A stretch of 64,000 bases of DNA, taken from NCBI RefSeq assembly GCF_014138265.1, contig NZ_JACGXL010000009.1:22116-86115 (forward strand), read 5' to 3'. The position numbers and the translations under genes are program-made. Each line of letters opens with the position of its first letter. Positions within the stretch are counted from its first letter, which is position 1. Below the pieces are notes generated by a model. The model had not been told where the DNA came from and ran no database searches. It saw only the letters and a list, made by a program, of their open reading frames with translations. Positions 17,038 through 24,986 of this stretch are shown one piece after another. The DNA comes from Dokdonella fugitiva. GTDB taxonomy: Bacteria > Pseudomonadota > Gammaproteobacteria > Xanthomonadales > Rhodanobacteraceae.

Positions 17038-19227
17038 ATGCACGCGAGCGCACGATCGAGCAGCGCCACAGCGGCCGCGGCGGAACCGGCCGCGCGCGAT
17101 GCGGCGACGCGACCGCGCCTGCCCGGCGCGCCGACGACGGCGACCGCGCACGGGTTCGATCTTGCGCGCGTGCCCGCGCGCGCCGCGCCGATGCAGCGCA
17201 AGCCCGCGATCAGCACGCCCGGCGACGCCTTCGAGCGCGAAGCCGACGCGGTCGCCGACCGCGTGCTGCGCATGGCCGATCCGCAGGCGATCGGCGTGAC
17301 GCCGCCGGCGGTGCAGCGGAAGTGCGCTGCCTGCGAGGACGACGAGAAGAAGAAGCTGCACGCCAAGCACGATGCGCCGACGGCCAACGATGCGACGCTC
17401 GATACCGATGTCGCCGCGCATGCGGCGCGGCACGGCGGTCGACCGCTGTCGCACGACCTGCGCGCGTACTTCGAACCGCGATTCGGCCATGACTTCAGCC
17501 AGGTGCGCGTGCACACCGACGGCGACGCGGCGCAGGCCGCGCGCGGCGTGCAGGCGCGCGCCTACACGCTCGGCCGCGACATCGTGTTCGGCGCGGGCCA
17601 GTACGCGCCGGCGACGAGTTCGGGCCGCCACCTGCTCGCGCACGAACTCACCCACGTCGTGCAGCAGGGCGGCACGCGCCGCGCGACCACGACTACCGCG
17701 GCCGGTACCGTGCAGCGCGCGCCGCCCGCGCCGAGTACCGCGGCCGGCAGCGACTTCGACATCGTCGGCAAGCCCGGCAGCGCGGCCGGGCACACGACGC
17801 GCATCCACTTCGACAAGAACAGCGACACGATCGACAGCGACGAGGACAAGAAGCTCGCGCCGTTCAAGAGCGACGAGGTCACGCTCAACGCGCACCAGAG
17901 CGAGGAGGAGGCGGCGGGCACCGCGGGCAAGCGCGCGACTGCGGCGAAGGCTGCGCTCGTCGCGCTCGGCCATCCGGCGGCGACCATCCACGTCACCGTG
18001 GTCGGCGTGACCGCGCAGCTCGACTACGCCAACGCGCGCATCGTCGAGATCGTGCCGAAAGGCAAGAAGGCGACGAAGAGCAAGTGCCCGGTGTCGCCGA
18101 AGCTGGCGGACATGGCGGTGTCGTGCAAGGGCGTCAAGCGCAGCGCGCCGTTCCGCGCCGCGGTGAAGGCCGCGCGCGACGCGATCGCCAAGTCGCGCGA
18201 CAAGCTCAAGAAGGACGTCGCCAAGGGCACGCCGGACGCGGCCACGCTCGCCGTCGTCAAGACGCATTTCGCGAAGCCGTCCAACGCGGACAAGGTGCGC
18301 ACCAAGCTCGGCGAGATCGACGCGTTCCTCAAGAACCTGCCCGCGATCACCGAATGCCACAACGAGTGCGACCCCGATTGCGCCAACCCCGCCTACTGGG
18401 ACCCGAACCGCACGAAGATCGTGTTGTGCGCAGGCTTCGACGGTCGCGACCCGCAGGCGCAGGCCGGCCTCGTCATGCACGAGGCGACGCACGGCGTGCC
18501 GACGATCCAGAGCCAAGACCTCGGCTACGCGAGCGATCGCATCATCAACTTCCTCGACGAGACGCACGCGTTCAAGAACACCGACAGCTACACCACGCTC
18601 GTGCGCGACCTCACCTCGATCGGCAAGTTCGCCGACGACGTGCCCAAGGACACATTCAGCGGACTCGGCAAGCACAAGATCGGCGGCGTCGACGTCGACG
18701 ACAAGGACACGATCGGCGAAGCCGCCGCACTCGCGGAGAAGTGGTGCATCTGGGCCTACCAGGACCTGCAGTTCCTCTACGGCGGCATCCAGGACGCGAT
18801 CGCCGGTTCGAAGACGCTCAACGGGCCGAACCTCAAGGAAGTGCAGGGCTCGCTGCACACGCATTTCGGCCTCACCGACGCCGCGCTCAAGCCGACCTTC
18901 GCCGACCAGACCAAGGTCGCCGCGCTCGAGGATCACTTCGAGCGCTTCGGTATCAACACCTTCAACCAGCCGGTCGCGTTCGCCAAGGCGGCGCCGGCGA
19001 AGGACACGGCTTGGGGCACGTCGAAACCGGACGTGCCCGGCGGCAAGGCCGTCGTGCAGCCGAACGTCGACGTCGGCGACGACTTCTGGGCGAAGTCGTC
19101 GCCGCAGGCGCGCGCGCGCCTGCTCATCGAGGCGATGGTGCGCGCGAGCAAGGATGCGAGCGCGGCGAAGGCGAACGCGTACGCGCTGTTCGCGTTCGAT
19201 CGCAGCAAGACGCCGGAGCGCCTCTGA
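17038..19227 (+). CDS. eCIS effector 3: DUF4157 leader, OmpA-like domain and M35-like metallopeptidase
   Basis: A 729-aa protein. The leader carries GFDLARVP (39-46), QRKP (53-56), QRKCAACEDD and HELTH at 202-206. Residues ~254-345 resemble an OmpA-like domain (IHFDKNSDTID…, then GKRATAAKAALVALG). The C-terminal half matches peptidase M35 (deuterolysin/aspzincin): 'ECHNECDPDC…', HEATH at 481-485, D494 in QDLGYASD as the candidate third zinc ligand, and NTDSYTTL at 514-521, equivalent to the family's NAD-x-Y motif. M35 enzymes are zinc endopeptidases. A GTG at 17032 overlapping the previous stop is an alternative start. Confidence 0.8.
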   Translation: MHASARSSSATAAAAEPAARDAATRPRLPGAPTTATAHGFDLARVPARAAPMQRKPAISTPGDAFEREADAVADRVLRMADPQAIGVTPPAVQRKCAACEDDEKKKLHAKHDAPTANDATLDTDVAAHAARHGGRPLSHDLRAYFEPRFGHDFSQVRVHTDGDAAQAARGVQARAYTLGRDIVFGAGQYAPATSSGRHLLAHELTHVVQQGGTRRATTTTAAGTVQRAPPAPSTAAGSDFDIVGKPGSAAGHTTRIHFDKNSDTIDSDEDKKLAPFKSDEVTLNAHQSEEEAAGTAGKRATAAKAALVALGHPAATIHVTVVGVTAQLDYANARIVEIVPKGKKATKSKCPVSPKLADMAVSCKGVKRSAPFRAAVKAARDAIAKSRDKLKKDVAKGTPDAATLAVVKTHFAKPSNADKVRTKLGEIDAFLKNLPAITECHNECDPDCANPAYWDPNRTKIVLCAGFDGRDPQAQAGLVMHEATHGVPTIQSQDLGYASDRIINFLDETHAFKNTDSYTTLVRDLTSIGKFADDVPKDTFSGLGKHKIGGVDVDDKDTIGEAAALAEKWCIWAYQDLQFLYGGIQDAIAGSKTLNGPNLKEVQGSLHTHFGLTDAALKPTFADQTKVAALEDHFERFGINTFNQPVAFAKAAPAKDTAWGTSKPDVPGGKAVVQPNVDVGDDFWAKSSPQARARLLIEAMVRASKDASAAKANAYALFAFDRSKTPERL

Positions 19228-19264
19228 CCATGGGCACGCATCGCACGCCGACAGGAGACGCAGG

Positions 19265-20236
19265 ATGAGCAGCGAAGCGCTGCTCGCGACGGTCGAGCTG
19301 CCGTTCGGTGGCGGCGACGGCACCTGCGCGGCGGCGTTCGACGGCCGGCTGCACTTGTTCGTCGTCGACGGCGCGCGCAGCACGCATGCGTCGATCGACG
19401 CTTCGGGTCGCGCGAGCGCGTACTCGCACGATGTCGCGTTCGCGGTCGTCGATGCCGCCGCGACCGGCGACGGTCTCGTGCTCGTCGGCGACGTCGACGA
19501 CGGCCGCCTCGTCGTCGCCGCGCTCGATGCGGACGGCCGCGAGCGCTGGCGCCACGCGCTCGACGCCGCGTCGCCACTGCTGCACGCGCCGATCGTGCGC
19601 GCGTACGGCGATCGCGCAACGGTCGCGTGGGAGGAGGAGCGCGGTGACGCCAGCGTGCTCGCGTGGTGCGACGTCGACGCGGACGGTGCGACGCCGGTGC
19701 AGCGCATGCCGCTCGCCGATACGACGCTGCGGCTCGCCGCGACGGCGATCGACGACGGGCTCGTCGTCGCGCGCCTCGCCGGCATGCCGCCGCGCGCGAC
19801 GCTCCTGCGCATCGTCGGCGGCGCGGTCGTCGCGCAGCGCGAGGTCAGCGACGCTTGCAACGGGCCGATCGCCTTGGCGCGCGACGGCGATGGCATCGCG
19901 CTCGCCGGATGCGATGACGCGCACCTCGTCGTCTCGCGCTTCGATGCGAAGCTCACGCCGCTCGGACCCGCGCGGACCGTGGCCGCAACGAAGATCGATC
20001 GCCTGGGCGCGTTCGACGGCGGCCACGCCGTGTTCGTCGGCACGCGCTGGCCCGCGAAGCCCGCCGTGCACGGCATCGTTCCCGCGGACGGGGCATCCGC
20101 GCGCGTCTTCATCGCGCAGCGCGCGTTCGAGTTGCCGCAACCCGTCGGCCGCGTCGAGGCCGGCGGATGGATCGGCGATCGCTTCGTGCTCGTGCACGGC
20201 GACGACATCCTCGCGGCCAGCGTCTTCGCGGGCTGA
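19265..20236 (+). CDS. Unidentified beta-propeller-like protein in the effector bank
   Basis: A 323-aa protein, nearly all short beta-strands with 'DG' turns at regular ~40-55-residue spacing (AFDGRLHLFVVDG, GDGLVLVGDVDDGRLVVAALDADG, ARDGDGIALAGCDDAHLVVSRFDAKL, GDRFVLVHGDD). This suggests a six- or seven-bladed propeller. It has no DUF4157 leader, no signal peptide and no catalytic motif that I can see. AGGAG at 19253-19257 precedes ATG 19265. Its place between effectors 3 and 4 suggests an accessory or a receptor-binding/neutralising role, but nothing in the sequence proves it. Confidence 0.65.
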   Translation: MSSEALLATVELPFGGGDGTCAAAFDGRLHLFVVDGARSTHASIDASGRASAYSHDVAFAVVDAAATGDGLVLVGDVDDGRLVVAALDADGRERWRHALDAASPLLHAPIVRAYGDRATVAWEEERGDASVLAWCDVDADGATPVQRMPLADTTLRLAATAIDDGLVVARLAGMPPRATLLRIVGGAVVAQREVSDACNGPIALARDGDGIALAGCDDAHLVVSRFDAKLTPLGPARTVAATKIDRLGAFDGGHAVFVGTRWPAKPAVHGIVPADGASARVFIAQRAFELPQPVGRVEAGGWIGDRFVLVHGDDILAASVFAG

Positions 20237-20341
20237 GGCCGCGCGCTCGTCCTGATTGCACTCCCGATGGCGTTCTCCGTAGCGTCGCACCCGCCTTCGC
20301 GCCGACGCGATGCGGTGCAGACCCAGCCATGGAGGTGCCTC

Positions 20342-22306
20342 GTGTTCACAGCCGTCGACAAGGCCCGTTCCCCGACGCCCGGCACGTCGTCGCCGGCGCG
20401 CGCGCACGACAGGCCCCCCGCTGCGGCTTCGGCATCCACCGCGCCCGGCTTCGACCTTGCGGCGGTCCCCGCACGCGCGCAACGCAAGCCCGCGGTCAGC
20501 CATCCCGCCGACGCAGCCGAGCGCGAAGCCGATGCGGTAGCCGATCGCATCATGCGCGACGCCGCACCCGAGCCGATCGCGCGCGCGGGCACCGGCGTGC
20601 AGCGCAAGTGCGCCGCGTGCGAAGACGAAGGCAAGCCCGCGATCCAGCGCAAGCCCGCGGCACACGCGCCCGCGGCTGCGCTCGATACGCCCGCGGCCGC
20701 TCGCACCGCGAGCAGCGGCGGCTCGCCGCTGTCGCCCGCCCTGCGCGCGTTCTACGAACCGCGCCTCGGCCACGATTTCAGCGACGTGCGCGTGCATGCC
20801 GACGGCGAAGCCGCGCTCGCGGCGCGCGGCGTCAACGCGCGCGCGTATACGTTCGGCAGCCACATCGTGTTCGGCGCGGGCCAGTTCGCGCCGGCGACCC
20901 CAGGCGGGCGGCGCCTGCTCGCGCACGAACTCACCCACGTCGTGCAGCAGGGCGGCGCGGCCGCCGCCGACGGCGTCATCGCGCGCGACGCCGAGGAAGC
21001 CGAACCGATGATCGAACTCGAGATCGACTCGTTGCCGCAGATGCCGAGTGCGGCCGAGCAGGAAGCGTTCAACCGCGAACGCGAAGCCGGCGTGATGCCG
21101 AACGCGCCGCCGGTCGCGTTCCACGACCGCGGCGCGCACACCAACTGGGCGGCCGCGTTCGACTACCGCGACAAGCAGATGCAGGCCTGGAGCCGCCTCG
21201 CCCGGCTCGAAGCCGACGTCATCGTCGTGCTCGAGTCCGGCGGCGATCCACCGGGCTTCATCACGACCGGGCCGACGCAACGCTCCGCGGATGCGGACTA
21301 CAACGTGGTCGAGTACCGGCCACGCATCTTCCACGTGCTCGATGCGATCGAGTGGACGGTCGAGCACATCGACCGCGACGACGCCGCGAGCGCCTACCTG
21401 AAATTCGTGTTCGGCGATCTCGGGCGCAAGCCGAACCAGGGCACGCCGGTATCGTTCATCGGCTCCAATCCCGGCTACCTCGACATGCAAGGCCTCGACC
21501 CGGACGGCAGCAAGCGCATCGAAGCATTCAAGCGCGGCATCGAGAAACGCAACCGTCGCCTCGGCCGCAAGCCGAAGACCGCCGCCGATCCGAAGCCCCA
21601 GCCGAAGATCGCCGTCGACGCCGATTTCCAGGTCGACACCGACCAGCGCCGCAAGGGTCGCAACCCGTGCGAACCGCACCTCACGCTGCCGGAAGCCAAG
21701 CGACCGCACTACGGTCGTTACCGGTCCGACGTGCTCGGCTCGCGCCTCGCCGCGTACCCCACGGAGATCATCAACCGCCTGCGCACCACCGCCTACGAAC
21801 GCGAGTCCGACCAGGTCAACAAATGGCTGAAGGCGATGGACCCCGACACCGGGCTCATGACGAAGAGCGTGTTCCAGCGCGGCATGGACATGCTCACGAA
21901 GGACGCGAAATGCGGCAAGGACAAGGACTGCATCGCCAGGCAGCGCAAGCGCGTGCTGAAGCCCGATTGGGCACCCGACGGTTCGAAGAAGCAGATGGAC
22001 GTCGACCACATCATCGAGCTGCAACTCGGCGGCCTGCTCGGCAACGAGGCGCTCGACCAGTTCGACAACTACGAACTGCTCGACTCCAGCACCAACTCGT
22101 CGGTCGGCTCCACGCTCGACAAGGACCTGCAGAAGGAACGCGCGCGCCTCAAGAAGGAATGCCCCAAGTACGTCCCCAACTGGGACCACGTGATGATGGT
22201 GTTCTCCCTGCCGATCTTCGCGGGCGGCGGCAAGGCGCCCGGGCAGCGCTGGTCGCGCCAGCAGATCGCGGGGGGCGAGCATCTGGATGCCTACAGGAGA
22301 CGGTGA
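20342..22306 (+). CDS. eCIS effector 4: DUF4157 leader plus HNH nuclease-like domain
   Basis: A 654-aa protein from GTG 20342, which has GGAGG at 20331-20335; an upstream ATG at 20267 is in frame but lacks an SD. The leader has GFDLAAVP (36-43), QRKP, QRKCAACEDE, a further QRKP and HELTH at 195-199. The middle region is unassigned (…DADVIVVLESGGDPPGFITTGPTQRS…). The C-terminal part has DVDHIIELQLGG (D555, H556) followed by NYELLDSSTNSSVGS (N576, N585). That is the D-H … N … N pattern of HNH/ββα-metal nucleases used as toxin tips. The likely activity is cleavage of recipient DNA. Confidence 0.78.
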   Translation: MFTAVDKARSPTPGTSSPARAHDRPPAAASASTAPGFDLAAVPARAQRKPAVSHPADAAEREADAVADRIMRDAAPEPIARAGTGVQRKCAACEDEGKPAIQRKPAAHAPAAALDTPAAARTASSGGSPLSPALRAFYEPRLGHDFSDVRVHADGEAALAARGVNARAYTFGSHIVFGAGQFAPATPGGRRLLAHELTHVVQQGGAAAADGVIARDAEEAEPMIELEIDSLPQMPSAAEQEAFNREREAGVMPNAPPVAFHDRGAHTNWAAAFDYRDKQMQAWSRLARLEADVIVVLESGGDPPGFITTGPTQRSADADYNVVEYRPRIFHVLDAIEWTVEHIDRDDAASAYLKFVFGDLGRKPNQGTPVSFIGSNPGYLDMQGLDPDGSKRIEAFKRGIEKRNRRLGRKPKTAADPKPQPKIAVDADFQVDTDQRRKGRNPCEPHLTLPEAKRPHYGRYRSDVLGSRLAAYPTEIINRLRTTAYERESDQVNKWLKAMDPDTGLMTKSVFQRGMDMLTKDAKCGKDKDCIARQRKRVLKPDWAPDGSKKQMDVDHIIELQLGGLLGNEALDQFDNYELLDSSTNSSVGSTLDKDLQKERARLKKECPKYVPNWDHVMMVFSLPIFAGGGKAPGQRWSRQQIAGGEHLDAYRRR

Positions 22307-22426
22307 CAAGTCCGTCCGGTGTGCTCCGATGGATAGCGCCTGCCGGGCATCGTCCGCTTGTGCGCGACGCATGCCGATGTTGGCGTAGGATGGCCGTTCC
22401 TCGTCGATGAGTCGGCGCACGGCGCG

Positions 22427-22678
22427 ATGAGCCAGCAGCCCGCCACCACCGGTCAAGTGATCCAGGCCATCGGCCTCGTCCTTGTGATGCTCGCCGCGCT
22501 CATTGCGGGGGTCGTCTATCCGGACAGCGCGATCGGAAGCTTGATCGCGACGTCCCATGGGATCTTCGCGATCATCGTAGTCGGCGTCCTGTTTTCGACC
22601 GCCGTCGCAGCAGCCTTCGAGCGGTGGAGCTCGCGGCGCGCGCCGCCTGCGCCGGGCCCTGAACGGAGCGAAACGTGA
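22427..22678 (+). CDS. Small membrane protein
   Basis: An 83-aa protein with two predicted membrane segments: 'VIQAIGLVLVMLAALIAGVVY' at ~10-30 and 'GIFAIIVVGVLFSTAVAAAF' at ~44-64. A basic, proline-rich cytoplasmic tail follows. I chose ATG 22427 because it gives a compact two-helix protein; an in-frame ATG at 22358 would add a non-hydrophobic 23-residue extension. The family is not recognised. Codon use is less GC-extreme than in the upstream eCIS operon, which probably ends with effector 4. Confidence 0.55.
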   Translation: MSQQPATTGQVIQAIGLVLVMLAALIAGVVYPDSAIGSLIATSHGIFAIIVVGVLFSTAVAAAFERWSSRRAPPAPGPERSET

Positions 22679-22761
22679 ATGCATCGTCGTCCAGACTCAT
22701 TCATGGGCTCGTGGTTTGCGCCCACCGACTCTTTCGTCCTTGATGGCAAGGCGTTGTCGGC

Positions 22762-23568
22762 GTGAGGTCGAGCGCCGCTTCCGCGCCACCGGCTCGCCGA
22801 TACGGGGCTGCACTCGTGGTCCTTCCCGGTCTGGATGGATCGGCGGTCCCGTCGGACGCGTTCGTCGAGGTCGCGCGATCGAGGTTCGAATCCGTCGTCG
22901 CGATTTCATATCCGCCGGATCGAATCCTCGACTACGGCGAGCTTGAGGCGTTTGTTCGAGACCTCTTGCCGAACGAGCCCTACATCCTTCTCGGGCAGTC
23001 ATTCTCCGGCCCCATTGCACTTGCGATCGCAGCGAGCCGCCCACCCGGTCTGATCGGCCTGGTTCTCTCGACGACGTTCTCCCGAAGTCCTTTGCCTTGG
23101 CTGTCGCCCCTCGCATCGCTTGCGCGTCTTGCGCCGGTTCGGATGCTGCCGCGGGCGCTGCTGTCGTGGTGGCTTCTTGGTCGTTGGGCTACGCCGCGAC
23201 TGCAATCGGCGTTGCAACGTTCCCTTCGATCGGTCGAGCCTGCGGTGCTTCGCTCCAGGGCGGCGAACGCCCTGAGGGTCGATGCGTCATCGCGCCTGGG
23301 CGCGATCTCGATGCCGGTGCTGTATCTCCGGGCGAGCGGGGACCGATTGCTCTCCGCGGCTGCGGGCGCTCGCATCGTCGCATCGATCCCTCGAGCCGAA
23401 GGCGAGGAAATTTCCGGCCCTCACTTGCTGCTGCAAGCGGCGCCGGAGGCATGCGCCGAAGCCGTTTCCAGGTTCGCCTCCCGCCTCGCCATCGAGGAGA
23501 ACGGAGCGTCGGAGGGAGTGGGGCTTGATCGCAGCGATCAAGGAACAAGCGACAATGACCGGTCGTGA
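22762..23568 (+). CDS. Alpha/beta hydrolase
   Basis: A 268-aa protein from GTG 22762. It has the alpha/beta-hydrolase layout: 'VVLPGLDGSA' as the oxyanion-hole strand, the nucleophile elbow GQSFSG with Ser80, Asp194 in 'RASGDRLL', and His221 in 'ISGPHLLLQ'. Size and triad order are normal for a soluble esterase/lipase-like enzyme; the substrate cannot be read from sequence. It ends seven bases before the stop of the convergent tetR gene. A strong hairpin (23524-23542) lies inside its last codons. The final ~20 residues are therefore polar and probably unimportant. Confidence 0.75.
   Translation: MRSSAASAPPARRYGAALVVLPGLDGSAVPSDAFVEVARSRFESVVAISYPPDRILDYGELEAFVRDLLPNEPYILLGQSFSGPIALAIAASRPPGLIGLVLSTTFSRSPLPWLSPLASLARLAPVRMLPRALLSWWLLGRWATPRLQSALQRSLRSVEPAVLRSRAANALRVDASSRLGAISMPVLYLRASGDRLLSAAAGARIVASIPRAEGEEISGPHLLLQAAPEACAEAVSRFASRLAIEENGASEGVGLDRSDQGTSDNDRS
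23524..23542. terminator. Hairpin between convergent genes
   Basis: A perfect 8-bp stem, CTTGATCG / CGATCAAG, with a 3-nt loop. It lies at the 3' end of the hydrolase gene and just beyond the tetR stop. There is no T-tract on either side, so a bidirectional terminator is plausible but unproven. Confidence 0.35.
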
Positions 23569-23575
23569 TCCAGCC

Positions 23576-24241
23576 TCAGCCCGCCGTGACCGCCCGGCGA
23601 CGCCGCGACACCGGCTGCTCCTCCTCCGAACAGAGTCGAAGGAAATCGCGCACGGCGATTCCAACCCGCCGATCGATCTCCTTCGCCCGCGGCGCCTCGC
23701 GCGCGCGCAGCAGCAGGCTCACCATCAGGTCGCCCCAGAGCAGCGCGAGGTAGCACGCGGCCATCTCGCTGGCGTCGCCGGCGGCGAGCACGCCGGCGGC
23801 TTGGCCTTGCGCGACGAGGTCGCGCACAGCCTTGCGGACGAGCTGGCGCGCGGTCTCGAGCGTCGAAGCGACTTCGGGTGCGCGCTGCGATTCGGTGATC
23901 GCGAGGCGGAACACGGCCATCACGCCGGGGTCGCCGACTTCGCGCAGGATCGTCGCGCCGAGCGTCGACAGCATCGCCACGAATTCCTCGCGACTGCTCG
24001 GCGGCGGCAGCCGCGCGGGCAGCGGCACGCGTCCCGCGCGGTCGGCGATGCAGGCGGCGAGCATCGCCTGCTTGTTGTCGAACAGGGCGTAGAGCTCGCG
24101 CTTGGACACGCGCGCCCGCGTGGCGATCTTCAACGTGCTCGCCTCGGCGTAGCCGAGTTCCATGAACGTCTCCATTGCCGCGCGCAGGACGCGCTCGCGC
24201 GCGGAGGGCGGGTCGGGCACGACTTCCGTCGGCGTCTTCAC
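23576..24241 (-). CDS. TetR-family transcriptional repressor
   Basis: A 221-aa protein. Residues ~14-60 are a TetR N-terminal HTH: 'RERVLRAAMETFMELGYAEASTLKIATRARVSKRELYALFDNKQAML'. The C-terminal ligand domain is helical (…REVGDPGVMAVFRLAITESQRAPEVASTLE…), as in regulators that respond to small hydrophobic ligands. I chose GTG 24241 because AAGGAAAG lies at the right distance upstream; longer in-frame extensions run through the operator region and are unlikely. It is divergent from the membrane-protein gene at 24398, with two palindromic operators between them, so it probably represses both. Confidence 0.85.
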   Translation of the reverse strand: MKTPTEVVPDPPSARERVLRAAMETFMELGYAEASTLKIATRARVSKRELYALFDNKQAMLAACIADRAGRVPLPARLPPPSSREEFVAMLSTLGATILREVGDPGVMAVFRLAITESQRAPEVASTLETARQLVRKAVRDLVAQGQAAGVLAAGDASEMAACYLALLWGDLMVSLLLRAREAPRAKEIDRRVGIAVRDFLRLCSEEEQPVSRRRRAVTAG

Positions 24242-24252
24242 GAAAACTTTCC

Positions 24253-24282
24253 TTGCGCTGGTACCGGGCGGTACCGTAGCAT
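24253..24282 (+). promoter_or_regulatory. Candidate promoter of the membrane-protein gene
   Basis: TTGCGC (24253-24258), an 18-bp spacer and TAGCAT (24277-24282) on the + strand. The first TetR operator fills the spacer exactly, so a bound repressor would block RNA polymerase. Each box has two or three mismatches to sigma-70 consensus. Confidence 0.4.
24259..24276. promoter_or_regulatory. TetR operator 1
   Basis: TGGTACCGGGCGGTACCG, an 18-bp inverted repeat whose arms TGGTACCG/CGGTACC(G) differ from perfect symmetry at one base. The same arms recur 32 bp downstream. Its position in the tetR/membrane-gene divergent region makes it an operator candidate. Confidence 0.7.
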
Positions 24283-24290
24283 GATTCCGC

Positions 24291-24308
24291 TGGTACCGGT
24301 CGGTACCA
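24291..24308. promoter_or_regulatory. TetR operator 2
   Basis: TGGTACCGGTCGGTACCA, a perfect inverted repeat with 8-bp arms around a central GT. It lies near the expected transcription start of the + strand gene. Centre-to-centre distance from operator 1 is 32 bp, about three helical turns, so two dimers would bind on the same face. Confidence 0.75.
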
Positions 24309-24397
24309 GACCGGTTCGGATGCGCCCGGACAGGCTTGCAAGCCATGCGCATCCAGGGCGCCGTCGACTGCGGCAGCGCCACTCACGGGAGTCGACC

Positions 24398-24910
24398 ATG
24401 TCCCCGGCCAACATCTTCAGTCTCCATCTCGTCCTGGGCTACGTCGCCTGGTTCCTCTGTTTTCGCACCTACCTCTGGCCATGGCTGCGGTCGATCGATC
24501 CCGTAGATGCACAACGCGTGATCGCGACCCTGCACAGCTTCCGCTTCTTCGGACTCGTGTTCATCGTTCCGGGTGTCGTCGGCATGGGCCTGCCGGCGCA
24601 CTTCACGTCGTTCGCGGCGTACGGCGATCTCGCGACCGGCGTGCTGGCTCTTCTGGCGCTGCTCGCCTTCCGGGCGCGCGCGGTGTTCCTGCCGCTCGTC
24701 GTCGCCTTCAACGTCGTGGGCACGGTCGATCTCCTCGTCGACTACTTCCACGCAGTTCATGCCGATCTGCCCGCGGTCGCCGGTGAGCTCGGCGCGGCGT
24801 ACGTCATTCCGATCCTCTACGTGCCGCTGCTCGCGATCACGCACGTCGCAGCCTTCGTGCTGCTCGTGCGACCGGCGACGCGCCCAGCGCAAACGCACGC
24901 GGGAGCCTGA
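24398..24910 (+). CDS. Multi-pass membrane protein, probably TetR-controlled
   Basis: A 170-aa, strongly hydrophobic protein with four or five membrane helices (about 5-25, 47-65, 77-100, 100-118 and 135-158). The family is not recognised. GGGAG at 24387-24391 supports ATG 24398. A small membrane protein divergent from a TetR regulator often concerns export of, or tolerance to, the regulator's ligand; that is inference from arrangement only. Confidence 0.7.
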   Translation: MSPANIFSLHLVLGYVAWFLCFRTYLWPWLRSIDPVDAQRVIATLHSFRFFGLVFIVPGVVGMGLPAHFTSFAAYGDLATGVLALLALLAFRARAVFLPLVVAFNVVGTVDLLVDYFHAVHADLPAVAGELGAAYVIPILYVPLLAITHVAAFVLLVRPATRPAQTHAGA

Positions 24911-24986
24911 AGCGGTACCGGGCTATGGACTTGCCACCGCGTGCATCCGAACATGGCGCCCGATCGAGGCGATCGTCGCCGGCACC

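Noticed and set aside
13454..22306. HELxH of the DUF4157 core as the toxic activity itself
   Set aside because: The motif is shared by all four leaders, so it is better seen as part of the common leader (loading or self-processing) than as the specific toxin.
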